Assembly (NCBI GenBank): GCA_016508695.1
Contig: VNKQ01000005.1
Location: 1,426,001 to 1,490,000, forward strand
Reading direction: 5' to 3'
Length of the DNA: 64,000 nucleotides
Origin: Hyphodiscus hymeniophilus
Taxonomy: Eukaryota; Ascomycota; Leotiomycetes; Helotiales; Hyphodiscaceae
Numbering within the stretch: position 1 is the stretch's first letter; every line of letters starts with the position of its first letter. Under the pieces are notes generated by a model, which saw only the letters and a list, made by a program, of their open reading frames with translations, ran no database searches and was not told where the DNA came from. Below are positions 35,216-46,200 of this stretch, in pieces. Made by a program: the position numbers and the translations under genes.

Positions 35216-36164
35216 TCAAGTCTCCGCACCGGGCTCCCTCACCCATTCCAAGACCCTTCCAAGGACGACCAAGCCATCCTGCTCATCCCCTAACTTGCGG
35301 ATTTTCTCCTCAACCTCCGCTTCAGTCATGCCCTTCCCAGCGTAACTGTTACCATTACGCATGACGAACGTCGCAAACTCACTCATGATCTCAGGGTGAG
35401 CCTGGAACGAAAGCACCATGTTATCGTCCGAGATGAACGCTTCGTTGCCTTCAGCTAACAAAATGAACCTTGGAGCTGGGGTGACGACTTGGCGGACGTG
35501 CAGCTGCGTCGCAGTCTGTTCGTTTGTTAGCAGGAAGATTTTGGCTTGGTGGCGGGAGCTTACGAAGACGCCTTTCTTCGCAAGGGAAGGTAGGAAAGAC
35601 TTCCCTGCTGAGGTAAGAGGCATGGTTTCGAGACCTCCCTATCGGGAAACTTCAGTCCTCTCGTTCAGGTGTCAGGGAGGGCATTCGAGAGTCACACATA
35701 CGACTGGGCCTCCCTCCATGTTCTTCACCATGCCTCCATTGGCAATGCAGATAGCTTGGTGGCCCCAGCAGATACCCAGCAACTACCCTCAGCAGCTCAT
35801 CAGCATACTGTTCCCCTCTATGGGTAACACCCATCATACAGTCACCCACCTTTGTGTTCGGGGCTTCAGCTCTAACAAGTCTGACAAACTCAACCACCTT
35901 CCCCACCCAAGGTTCACCACTCAATACATTCTCACCCCCACTCAAAGAGATTAAATCATAATCAGTAGGAACAGGAAATTCGCCTCTGATCACGGGATCA
36001 AAGAAATCCAGAACTGCATCGGGGGCAAGGATATTGAACGCATCGACGAAAGAGGATTTGATACCTGCTTCGTAGGGCGAGGTCGGGGAGATGTTGACGA
36101 GGATTGCGATGCGAAGTCTCGCAGTATTTGGAGCACAGGGGAGGATGGGTGAGGTTGTTGTCAT
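35216..36164 (-). CDS. Class I glutamine amidotransferase-like protein
   Basis: GATase-1 fold protein of the GMP-synthase-like/YLR126C type; it hydrolyses a gamma-glutamyl bond or acts on a glutamine-like substrate, which cannot be specified. Exons 36164-35850, 35782-35702, 35638-35564 and 35515-35216, with introns of 67, 63 and 48 nt; 256 aa. Seen: the N-terminal strand RIAILVNISP, YDLISLSGGENVLSGEPWV, the nucleophile motif LLGICWGHQAI (catalytic Cys) formed across intron 1, then FLPSL, and the catalytic His/Glu in LSFQAHPEIMS. It ends with a helical KIRKLGDEQDG segment. The Cys-His-Glu triad is complete, so an active enzyme is likely. Frames join cleanly. Confidence 0.88.
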
Positions 36165-36645
36165 GCTCTGGAGGATAGAGGTTTCTGGTGTATGGATTTT
36201 CCAAAAAGGAGGTATGGAATGGTGGAAGTAGGCTCTAGGCTATCTTTATGTAGATCCAGAAGTCGGGGAGAGTGCGGAGAAGGGAGTCTGCAGGGTGAAG
36301 ACTTCAACCTGTCACGCACGGAGGGTGCTCTGACTCACTAACATCTGATCTGCAGAGGCAACGTTATTCTTTTTCGTACGAGTCTTCTTATGCTAAATTG
36401 GCCTCGCCAATTGAAAAGCAAGAAAAAAGAATCACAAAAGGTAGATGAGAGGACGGGTGTAGAACATGTGGATGTTGCCAGCGCTCTAGTAGGCGAATGC
36501 TTTTATTCTGGACCGTCTGTTTATATCTATTTCTTACACCAACCTGGGGTGACGCCGTCTATCTATCCCAGAATTTGCTAATAAGCACAAGAAACAATCC
36601 AACGTATCTCTAATGGCTAGCCAGGAGTAGTACACGGTTGAGAGT
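36165..36645. other. Intergenic region
   Basis: 480 bp between the start of the amidotransferase gene and the 3' end of the NAD kinase gene, both on the minus strand. No further gene is supported. Confidence 0.55.
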
Positions 36646-38520
36646 CTACAGGAGAAGGCTCATTTGTCTGCGCATGGGAGAAGCACTGTTGCTGCTCTCC
36701 TCACTAGGATAGCAAGCCGAGTCTGTATCGATATCCCAATCAACCTGTTCTTCCTTGTTCTCCTCAGCTCCATCCCAGCCCTTCTGCATAGCTCCTCTAG
36801 TGTTCCATCGGAGGGTCCGAGAAACACTGTCGAACCATTCCGTGCCAGACCTGACAACTGTGGGGAATGGATATTGCGATGCAGCAATGGTGACATGATC
36901 GCCTTGCTTCAACTCTATGCGGCCCTTGCCATCGAATGAACAGTAAGCAGTAGCGCGAGAGTGACGAGGGATGGAGACGCGGAGAAGAAGACTATCAGAG
37001 AGAACCATGGGTCGGAAAGAGAGTGTGTGAGGACAGATAGGAGTAAGTAGAATGGCAGGGATGTCTGGATGGACAAGGGAGCCGCCAGCTGAGAGCGAGT
37101 ATGCTGTTGAACCAGTAGGCGTTGAGAAGATGCAGCCATCGGCTTGCACGACAGTGAGGAGTTCGTTATCGCCATAAAGCTCTAGGTTGGAGACATATGG
37201 AGATGGTCCTCGATCAATGACGAGCTCATTGAGTACTTCGAATTGCTCCCCTTCTTCCATTTCCCGCCCTTCAACCCCATCCCGATATACGGTGCATGTG
37301 AACCGCATGCGAAGGTTGACGCGCATGCCTGCTTCTCCCATAACATTATTCAGGTGTTCCTTGAATCGATCGTACTCAAAGTTGGTCAAGAACCCCAAGC
37401 TGCCCAAACTAAAAGACAGAATAGGAGGAACGATGCGTTGGAACAACCAAGATGTAAACAGAACAGTGCCATCACCTCCCAATGTCAGAACCAAGTCGAA
37501 TTTCTCAGGTTGGCTCCAGCAAAGATCAGGTGACCAGTACTTCAAGAGGTGCTGATAACGGGGCTGCACTTCCAACATCGCGGCTGCACCGAACCTCTTC
37601 GAATTCCGTAGCTTAGCATCGACATAGACGTTGACACCAAGATCAGAACCATATCGTGGAGTGCTCATTAGCCATTGTGCAAGGTCCTTGGTCAAATGAA
37701 CTAGTTGGTTGTCCCGAGCCTTGGTCACAATCATGACATTCCGGACGGCCCGCTTGATAGGACGACGTTGAAGTTGCTTCGAGACTTCTCTTACACCAGT
37801 AGCTGTTTGCATAAGGCGGGAGTGGGACATGTATTCATCGGCATTTATTTCCTCCAGTACTCTGTCAATGTTGACAGCATCATCAAAGCGTTGGTGGTAG
37901 AAGCAGGGTGATTGTAGGGCGGCGAATCGAGGTGTTGTAGGTGTACCATTCCTGCCTGCAAGGTCTGACAAAGCTGCGGAGAGCTTCTGAGACGTCGCCG
38001 TTCCAGGTCTGTTCTCTGTAAGGTGTTGTGCGGCAATCATTTCGGATAACGAGGATGAAAGAGACAAGTTTTGTGGTTTGTGGTTTCTACTAGCCGAAGC
38101 CAGTGCTTTCATAATAGTCTGTCGTGGTATCGATTCAACGGACAATGCGTTCTTGTGGTGTCCCCGAAAGAGCTTCCCAGCCTTGGATGGAAAGGTGGGA
38201 GAAGTTGGCTCAGAAGAGGTCTCGCTGGGTGAATTTTGCCCTACTGTCGTAGCAGCGGAGAAGGTTGTCTCGGTATCATGGTCGTTGTCGTTGGAGGAAA
38301 AGCTCGAAGTGTTGATGTGGTCGAGTTGTTGTGCATATTCGCGAAGGAGGGACTCTCCAATTTTTGGGGCGTGGTTCACACCATTCTGTTTTGAAGGAGA
38401 GAGTGGGCCAAAGTGGTGGGCTGTAGTAGGTCTGTCAATCTTGGGCGCACTGTCGGGCTTGGTCATAAGTCTGCTCTCGAGAGCAGGATGAAGTGAAGTT
38501 GGAGAGGATAAGTCGGACAT
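36646..38520 (-). CDS. NAD(H) kinase (Utr1/Pos5 family)
   Basis: ATP-NAD kinase making NADP(H). One exon, 624 aa from the ATG at 38520. The frame stays open a little upstream, but only through a TTG. Seen: a long disordered N-terminus (about 1-190), the RNVMIVTKARDNQLV strand, the catalytic GGDGT motif in LTLGGDGTVLFTSWLFQ near residue 348, the glycine-rich FSLGSLGFLTNF, the NE/D motif region VLNELVIDRGPSPYVSNLEL, and TPTGSTAYSLSAGGSLVHP, which completes the NAD site. A disordered acidic tail follows. No clear mitochondrial targeting sequence is seen at the N-terminus, which favours a cytosolic Utr1-type enzyme. No introns inside the coding part. Confidence 0.95.
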   Translation of the reverse strand: MSDLSSPTSLHPALESRLMTKPDSAPKIDRPTTAHHFGPLSPSKQNGVNHAPKIGESLLREYAQQLDHINTSSFSSNDNDHDTETTFSAATTVGQNSPSETSSEPTSPTFPSKAGKLFRGHHKNALSVESIPRQTIMKALASASRNHKPQNLSLSSSLSEMIAAQHLTENRPGTATSQKLSAALSDLAGRNGTPTTPRFAALQSPCFYHQRFDDAVNIDRVLEEINADEYMSHSRLMQTATGVREVSKQLQRRPIKRAVRNVMIVTKARDNQLVHLTKDLAQWLMSTPRYGSDLGVNVYVDAKLRNSKRFGAAAMLEVQPRYQHLLKYWSPDLCWSQPEKFDLVLTLGGDGTVLFTSWLFQRIVPPILSFSLGSLGFLTNFEYDRFKEHLNNVMGEAGMRVNLRMRFTCTVYRDGVEGREMEEGEQFEVLNELVIDRGPSPYVSNLELYGDNELLTVVQADGCIFSTPTGSTAYSLSAGGSLVHPDIPAILLTPICPHTLSFRPMVLSDSLLLRVSIPRHSRATAYCSFDGKGRIELKQGDHVTIAASQYPFPTVVRSGTEWFDSVSRTLRWNTRGAMQKGWDGAEENKEEQVDWDIDTDSACYPSEESSNSASPMRRQMSLLL

Positions 38521-40477
38521 TCTGGCGAGGGCTATTTTCGGAAGCCGGATATGTGTCTTATCGCCGGACTCGATGTGGGGCAGTCGGTGCTGACAGTTGG
38601 ACAATAAAAGGCTGACAACGACGGCCTCTTGAAACAAGTTGGGTTGAAATGAAAAGAATGAAGTGTTCGATCCAAAATGGTACGGCTTCCTCCAACAATA
38701 ACAACAAGTGTCGACTGGATTGATTGATTATTGACCAAGAATCGGGGCGGGGTGGTTTGGTGATTAATCCTCTTTCTCCCTTGACCGCGGCTTCGTTGCC
38801 GTGTACGAGTAGTGGATCCGGAGTATCTGCAAGCAACTTTATCCGTCAGCCAGGCAAGCCTCTAGATTTCTGAGCAGCCAAACCGTCAGCATGCAAGTTC
38901 CTCAATGAACAGGACTTCCCCGCATCGAAGAATGTCCAGACAGTTCATCACCGCAATGTCAAGGTTAACTCGAACGCCATGTGATGGGCGTTCGTGCCGG
39001 GGAATGTGTCTCAACGATGGTGTCCAACTTACTTTCTGGATGCAGTCAATCCTTGAGTAAGCGAAGAGCGATGCAGTGGTGCTTTGCAAGAGGCTTTGCG
39101 TGATGGAGTTGCTTACTCGCCCGAAGATGCGATGGATGCAACTGAGAGTATACGTCGGGTAGGGCGCGTACGAGGCGAGGGAAGTTAAGTGATAGTGAAA
39201 GGTCGTGCAGGTACAGAGTTCGACAAGGGAGGGTCGGATATCGAGGGTTTGTGATGTGATAGTGATACGGAAACAACGACAGCAGGAGTCAGTGGTCTAG
39301 GCGAAAGTCGATGAATGGGATGGGGTATCTTGAACGCAGGATTGGACAGAAAGGGACGCTTGGTCTATTGATCTATAATGGAATGAATCGAATCGACGCC
39401 GTGTAAATGCAACAATTATAATATCTCTAGACGAGCACCTGAACATATTCTGGAAGCAACAACAAAGACAAAAACGAGCAGTCGAGAGATGCACAAGCTA
39501 CCGGAGCCTGGCTTTTGAATTGGTAGCGGGTGCTTTGGGTCTGGTGGTGGAGACTGAAGGAGAAAACTCCACCATTTGGTCTCGGGACTTGGACTTGTCT
39601 TTTATATACAATCCCGACCGTGACCCAATCCATTTTCCCCTTGCGGTGTTGTCAGTTCGCAAGCGAGTTTGGGATGAGGCGCTCGGGGAAGCCTCTGGTG
39701 GAGGCGATGTATCAGGTCTCGGGGGCCTTACGAGCTAGCGTTTTCAGTACTGTACATGTACTTTTCACTTCCTTGGCGTGGGTCGTCGACAACTATCTTA
39801 AACTATCTTATGCCTCGAACAGCAGCGCAGCATATGTTGTTCGGAGTCAAGTTGTCCAACGACAACCTGATTCACGGAATCACGGGCAAAGTGCATCTTC
39901 TGGTGGAGTCATAGCCGGAGGATCATACACCACGGTTGAGAGTCTAGGGACGAGACAAAGCCAAGGCTGCTTTATCGCCTTCCGTCTGATCTGGTATACG
40001 GCTACGAAAAGATTCGAGGTCTTTTGGGAATCACCCCCACGTGTCAAACATCTGGGGCTATCAACTCTTTGGATTTCTTAAGGGGCGAGCTATTTATTAC
40101 CCGGTCGTGTCAAATGCGACTCTGTTCTGGCGAATGCTCATTATTGGGGACGAGAGCAGATGAAACATCTCGCCTCGCCTCACCCTCGAGAGTCGAGCCC
40201 CCAGTGTTTCTACTACTCCAAAGGCAGACCTTCCCGCCATTCGTTTATTTTTATGCACGGAAATACTTCTCGAATCGAGTATAGAGCCGCGTGCGCTCCG
40301 ATCCTAGTATTCGATTGACACAAATCTGTCCTCCGCCAGCGCCGATTCGAAATCTGTCCGCAAGTTATGCACTTGCAAATCGAGCAAGCTCTCTTCTTTC
40401 AAACCGATTTCCATCGTGAAAGGGTAAGGTATCCAGTAAGAGCTCGCAGCGAAGCGCTTGAGTGATTGGGAACGAAC
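38521..40477. promoter_or_regulatory. Long upstream region of the NAD kinase gene
   Basis: Nearly 2 kb between the NAD kinase start and the 3' end of the exosome gene, both on the minus strand. Open frames such as 39530-40081 (+) have no recognisable domain and mixed composition. It may carry a long 5' UTR. Nothing definite is seen. Confidence 0.45.
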
Positions 40478-41340
40478 TCAATCCTTCCAATGCAAATCCG
40501 CCGAAACTTTGTGTTCCAGTGTTGATCTAACGAACGCCATGCCTCCAGTATTTCCATCCAATCCATCCTGTTGCATGATATCGTCTCCAGCGGGCTCAGT
40601 AACATCACAGCAGAAGTCCTTTCCAATCTCGTAGACCTCATCCCAAACCTCCAAGGTGAAACTTCCTTCACTCTCTGCGACCAGCAACTGTCCATTGGAG
40701 GTGAAAGCCAAAACATGGACTGAGTTGGCGGCTTGGAACTCCTCTAATGTAGGGTTGCGAATTATCTTCCTAGAAGATCCAGTAGAGTTTATCGCGAATG
40801 AGATAGATGCCAGCGTCATCGCGAGCGGTATCGAGGCAGAAAGGAGCGTCAGAACAGTGGTTTGGAGGAGAGTAGGAAGAATAGGTAGATTCTGTAAGCT
40901 TTGTTAGGAGAGCCTTGATTTAGATGAAGTATTAGCGTACGGAGCTGGCCTGCACGAGTTTCGAGCTCGCGCTATCGTTTTCTGGGGTACTTGTGATTTG
41001 AAGAGTGATTTGTATCAAGGTCCGGGGGAAGTTGTGGATCAAGATGATTTGGCGGATGGTAGATTGCAGGATCGATTCAAGATGTCGTTCTCGAGTACCT
41101 AACGCCAGGTGTTTAGAACAGGTACAGAAACTTGCAATTGATATAAGCACCTCCAACTCCAGCTGCCGGCCTCACGATGACATCCACAGCAGCTTCCTCT
41201 GGTAATTCGTCGCGTCGTTGAACTTCGATGGGACCGTTGACAGCGCCGATGACTGTGTAACCATTCTGCGAGAACGTTGCAGAGCCGTCTGCGCGATACA
41301 GATGCGACAGTGTAGCTGAAGGTTCTGCTGAAATCGTCAT
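40478..41340 (-). CDS. RRP46: RRP46 exosome subunit (RNase PH-like)
   Basis: Non-catalytic ring subunit of the RNA exosome, nuclear and cytoplasmic. Exons 41340-41151, 41098-40941 and 40891-40478 (introns of 52 and 49 nt); 253 aa, typical of the family. Seen: the N-terminal RNase PH pattern SHLYRADGSATFSQNGYTV (RADGSA..), IGAVNGPIEVQRRDELPEEA, TRERHLESILQSTIRQIIL, PRTLIQITLQI, a hydrophobic helix LPTLLQTTVLTLLSASIPLA, and FTSNGQLLVAESEG near the C-terminus. Splices fall at conserved positions and keep frame. It starts only 208 bp from the divergent PTPA gene, so they share a short promoter. Confidence 0.92.
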
Positions 41341-41548
41341 GGCAGCTGGATGTAAGTCGAGACTTCAAGATCTATCAAGTTGGGGTCTTCACCGGAGCAG
41401 AAAAAGCGAAATCGCAGCCTTCTCTGAGGAACTTTTTAGATGAGCTAAACACGGGGCCATCCGCCGCTAATAGAGACCCCTGTCGTGCTACAAAGCCATC
41501 TCGGATCTGTCCATCATTTTCCCCTCATCAACAACAGACACCTTGACA

Positions 41549-42846
41549 ATGCCTCCAAGCGCGACGAATACTGAAAGCCCCAAGGGTCATCCATCTACAG
41601 AAATTCCGGACTTACGAGACAGATTACCGAAACTCCAACCACGCCGCCGAGCAGCCCCTGCCTCGAATCCACTTCCAGTCCCAGAGACTCCCAGTTTGCC
41701 CTTCCCCCCGATCTATCGACGATAACTTTCAAGAAACCCACTCGAAGAATCCTCTCATTAAAAGACCACGACATCTTCCTAGCATCGCCGACCTACAAAC
41801 TCCTCTTAGCATTCGTCTTCGGCCTCACAGACTCTGTGGCCGATACGCCCGCCTCCGCAATCCGAGACAGCGATCTCAGCCCTGCCGTCAAAAGCATTCT
41901 GTCCATTCTCAATGCTGTCGAGGATGTAGCACACAGAAGCCCACCAGAAGAACAAGGAGATTCACGATTTGGAAATAAAGGATTTCGGGATTTCCTTGAT
42001 CTCGCGGCGAAAGAGCACACGGGCTGGCATATCGAACTCGGTGTCCCAGAAAAAGCAATACTCGAAGTCTCAGCATATCTTCTACAATCGTTTGGAAACC
42101 GCACACGAATAGACTACGGCTCAGGGCACGAGCTCAATCTAATGCTCTGGCTCCTCTGCCTATACCAACTGCAAATAATCAAGCAGTCTGATTTCCGCGC
42201 TCTTGTACTCAGAGTCTTTACGCGGTATCTAGAGCTCATGAGATTGGTACAGAAGACGTATTACCTGGAACCAGCTGGGTCACACGGTGTATGGGGATTA
42301 GACGACTACCAGTTCCTCCCCTTCTTGTTTGGAGCTTCCCAACTCCTACATCATCCCTTCATACGCCCACTCTCCATCCACCAGAACCTCGTACTTGAAG
42401 AATACGGGAATGACTACCTATATTTAGGTCAAGTCAACTTCGTGAACTCCGTCAAAAACGTCGAGGGACTTCGTTGGCACAGCCCAATGCTCGACGACAT
42501 ATCATCTTCGAAATCCTGGACCAAGGTCGAAGAGGGAATGCGACGAATGTTCGTAGCAGAAGTCCTAAAGAAATTACCCGTGATGCAGCATTTTCTATTT
42601 GGTAGTCTAGTGCCGGCCGAAGACGGCATGAGCACAGAAGAAGAATACGGCGTTCCCAGCGAGGAGGATGATGCGGAGGGAGGCGAAGTGGTGGTGATGG
42701 TCGACGGGATGAGACATGTGCATCAGATGAACAGCTGGGGCGACTGTTGTGGGATTAAAGTCCCCAGTAGTGTTGCTGCCGCTCAGGAGATGCGGAAAAG
42801 GATGGGTGGTGGCGGGGAGGGTTTGAGGAGGATTCCGTTCGATTGA
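41549..42846 (+). CDS. PTPA-type PP2A activator (Rrd1/Rrd2 family), one-base frameshift in a C run
   Basis: Peptidyl-prolyl isomerase-like activator of PP2A phosphatases. The N-terminal frame from the ATG at 41549 (MPPSATNTES..., LRDRLPKLQPRR) ends at a TAA at 41723. The family body is in another frame from about 41707 onward: TRRILSLKDHDIFLASPTYK, SYGSGHELN-type IDYGSGHELNLMLWLLCLYQ, the hallmark GVWGLDDYQFLPFLFGASQL, and a tail with SWGDCCGIKVPSS. The two frames meet in the six-C run at 41704-41709, with no room for an intron. One missing C explains it. Without the shift the product would be about 432 aa, normal for the family. It could be an assembly error or a real mutation. Rrd1 and Rrd2 cannot be told apart here. 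Confidence 0.88.
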
Positions 42847-43472
42847 ATGCTGGATAAATTATCCTTGATCAAATAACAACACTCTTAACTATATCGAACG
42901 GGCTTCTGGCCATGAAACTGGCGATGAGCTCTCAGTTCCCATTCTCCTATTGATGATGCCCATAGTATTGCGTCTCACGGTTGTATTTTCTAGGTACGTC
43001 CTCCATAGCTCCATTTTTCATTGCGGTGACATTACCGATCGCTATTAGCATATAAGAAGCGTGATAGGTATGAATCTTGATCTAGATACAGAGATGCGTA
43101 CCACTCTTGAGCCATTCTCGCCCCTCAGGCACCTACCGCAATTCCCTCTACCACCAGACTCGAGTTCCAGTGGAGTTTTCTGTCCGAATGGCGAAGAGCA
43201 AGGGCAACGGGACTGATAGCGTGAGATAATAGGGCGAGAGAGAATATAGGTAACGGAATTGTAGCGAATTTTATGTTTCAAATGCTGCGTATTCTATATG
43301 AACTGACAATCTAGCACAAGAAATTAACTTCGAAAAGCAATACAAAGAATACAGTCGCGCAGTCATACTGACACGACCCGGCTGCCTTCCCTAGTCCATC
43401 AACACCATTGACTCCATCTGCTCTTTCGAATATTTTCTCCCTCCAGAATTCGGAATTGCACTTCTCTCCTCC
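42847..43472. other. Convergent intergenic region
   Basis: 626 bp between convergent 3' ends. Short frames only; nothing is supported. Confidence 0.55.
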
Positions 43473-45601
43473 TCAGACGGACGGATCCCCACACCCCAGA
43501 TCGTAGAAATAGTTCGGGATGTAGTTATTCACAGTCTGCAACGTGTTCGCCACGTTCGCTGTGTAAAGGATGCACCTCGGCGCTAGCGTTATAGGCTCTG
43601 GGAAGAATTCATACGATTGACAGCTTGACCAGTATTCGCTCTGCAGTTCACGGGCCATTAGTGCAGCTCTTGCTCGGGTTTCTAGCAGTTCTATGGTAGG
43701 GAAAGACGGAGAACGTGTAGGTAGGAGAGGCGAGGGAGTGAGAAATTGATGGAAATGGTACTGAGATGGAAGAAGGGCAGGCTTACGGCGCAAAGCTCAT
43801 AGCAGTAATGTAAAGTCACGGGGACGTCGTCTGCTACGTAGCTGTATTCGACTAGGAAGTTGTCACCGTTTGGCTCGCCTTGGAGACCGCATAGGAGGGC
43901 TGCGGGAAGAGGTGAGCTGGAGGAAGTGGCAGTGGTTACTGTGGAGTTTTGAAGTCAGTAAGGTATTTGTGAGAGCGCTGATAATTAGAGTGGGGGATGC
44001 TCGAAAACGCTCACCTGTGGTGGTTATTGAGGCCATTGTGTTTGATGGGACGGTACTGGTGCTGGTATTGATTGTAAAGGGGGTTGCTGTGCTGCTCGCG
44101 GATGATGCGGAAATAATTACGGTGCTGGAGACGGAGATGGTGGAGTTTGAGTAGATGGGGGTTGCTGTGCTGCTCTTGGATGATGTGGAAATAATTACGG
44201 GGCTTGAGACGGAGATGGAGGAGTTTGAGTAGATGGAGGTTGGTGTGGAAGTCACAAATGTACTGGAGACTACAAAAGTAGTGTCTGAGGCTTGGTTAGA
44301 ATAGGTTGATAGAGTAGAGGTAGATGATATACTTGTGAAGTGTCCAAATCCCGTTGCAGCAGATCCCGAGGATAACGAGGGTGTCGTGCTCAATGTCGCG
44401 GAATCTTGGCTTGTGACAGGGTCAGATACGCCGAGAGTGGACTGCAAACAGGGACTGATCGTAATCGTGGTCTGCCTATGCTTATTCGTCTTTGACTTGG
44501 TGATGATACCAGATAGGACGGTTACCGAGTTACTAGATAGTGGAACATGAGGCGATACTGTGGAGAGACCCGAGCGAGTTGCTATGACATATATTGTGCT
44601 GGTGGAGCTTGCTGTTACTGTAATAGTGTTGTCCGTGGGGCAAGTGATAGACGAGGGCATTGACCCGAGGCTCGTTGCTGGGGACGAAGATGTTGGCTGC
44701 GTCTGGCTGGCTGATAACTGAGTGCTCGCGGATGATGAGCTTGAGAATGGGAGGTTTGAGAGACTTGATGAGCTTGCAGAAGATGGGCTTGCAGAAGATG
44801 GGCTTGCAGAATATGAGCTTGCAGAAGATGAGCTTGAAGATGGCAGGCTTGAGAGACTTGATGAGAGAACAGAGGAGCTTGACTGGGTTGATGATCGAGC
44901 TAATGAGCTTGTGGATGATGAGCTTGAAGGCGAGAGGCTTGAGAGACTTGACGAGAAGGCAGAAAAGCTTGATTGGGTCGACGATCGAGCCGTTGAGCCT
45001 GTGCTACTGGAAGAACCTGACGAGAGAGTAGAGCTAAGGTAGCTGGACTGAATCGACGATACGGCGACAGAACTTGAGGTTACGAAGCTTGATATGAGAG
45101 ATATAAGAGCGGAGGCTGACGAACTCGACTGAGAGCTAGATGATGATGAAGCGGCAGCAGTGCCGGTCTCACTACTCGTTACTGATGCTGAGGTAGAAAC
45201 GGTGATGCTTGACGATCCGGTAAATCCAGCGGAGCTCGTGAAGGATGACGGGAGAGCCGTCGATATTGACGTGGTTGAGGTTATTGAGCTTGGAAGAGCT
45301 GAGACGGAGGAACCTGGAGTAGAGGACGACAGTACCGACGAGAAAGAATTAGAAGCCGCAACGCTTGTAGTAGGCACGCTGGAAGATTCAGCCCCGTTGA
45401 CGGTGGGTGTCACCGTGGATGCCAGGACGGTGTCATTCTGGCGGCGACGGTGATAGGCTCGTCTTTGGTTCTTTTGAAGTCTCTGCCGTTCTATTAGCGG
45501 GACTGATTAAAATGAGATGGGGACTCTACTTCGAGGTGATTTTGCTGGGCAGTGGTTATATGGGAGAGTAGCGCGATGCTGAGAAGGGTTGTGAAGCGCA
45601 T
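43473..45601 (-). CDS. Secreted Ser/Thr-rich surface protein with Cys-rich C-terminal domain
   Basis: Probable cell-wall or secreted mucin-like protein. Exons 45601-45530, 45482-44015, 43938-43787 and 43640-43473 (introns of 47, 76 and 146 nt); 619 aa. Seen: a signal peptide MRFTTLLSIALLSHITTAQQ, a short basic segment, then about 480 residues dominated by Ser, Thr and Ala (O-glycosylation likely), including two copies of a 26-residue repeat (SNSSISVSS...STATPIY type) encoded by a 78-bp duplication at 44081-44236. The C-terminal ~105 residues are Cys-rich: LLCGLQGEPNGDNFLVEYSY, LHYCYELCA, CQSYEFFPEP, RCILYTANV and YDLGCGDPSV, an Apple/PAN-like spacing. The last intron was placed on a CACTAATGG branch with a CAG acceptor; other acceptors give stops. 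No GPI signal is seen. Confidence 0.78.
44081..44236. repeat. 78-bp direct repeat inside the Ser-rich gene
   Basis: Two adjacent copies (44081-44158 and 44159-44236) of a 78-bp unit, about 90% alike by eye, encoding a 26-residue Ser/Thr repeat. They keep the reading frame. Confidence 0.9.
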
Positions 45602-46200
45602 GACGAGTCTAGAGATGACAAAACGAGCGTGGTGGTACTGAATCAACGAGCGAGTAAGGAATTAATTAGAAAGACGGCGATGGTAAAGCTTTCAAACAAA
45701 ACTCTTTGAGGCTCTATCTTATACTACTTGAGTTTTCAAGGGCATTTGTCCTCCCGTAGCCAGGGGCTTTTCAAAATTGGTAGGACGCGAAAGCGCAAGG
45801 GAGTGACAAGAAATGAAATGAATCGAGAACGCCCTCGCGCAGAGGGCACGAATATTGACTTTTCGCCCTTTCAAATGAGCGTTTTATTGATTGTATATCA
45901 ATCTATCGTATGCTCCACTTGCGTTCTTTCCATGCTCCCTGCGCACTGGGATAATTCTTGCGCCGTCCCCTTCGTAGTCCAATAGTGTGCCACCCTTATG
46001 CACCTTGGCATCGTTTGTATGGTCGAAACTGCATTGGGTATCGCTCTCAAAAAGCTTGAGGGTAAAGAAGTTATAATCAAACACGCATGTCAGCGCAAAT
46101 TTGACGCTGAGTGCCATATGCTCCGGAACCCCCTTCTGAGGGCCCGTCTCTCTCATGTACTCGTTCGAGACCTATCTTCTCGGATTCCTGCAATTCTCCT
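45602..46200. other. Intergenic region
   Basis: 600 bp between the start of the Ser-rich gene and the 3' end of the next minus-strand gene. It holds the promoter of the former. Plus-strand open frames here are antisense shadows or short; none is supported. Confidence 0.55.

Noticed and set aside
39530..40081. 183-codon open frame upstream of the NAD kinase gene
   Set aside because: No recognisable domain or splice continuation, and overlapping frames of similar length exist; taken as chance.
44660..45042. Plus-strand open frames with Leu/Glu/Asp repeats
   Set aside because: They are the antisense of the Ser-rich repeats in the surface-protein gene, whose own exon structure with a signal peptide is coherent.
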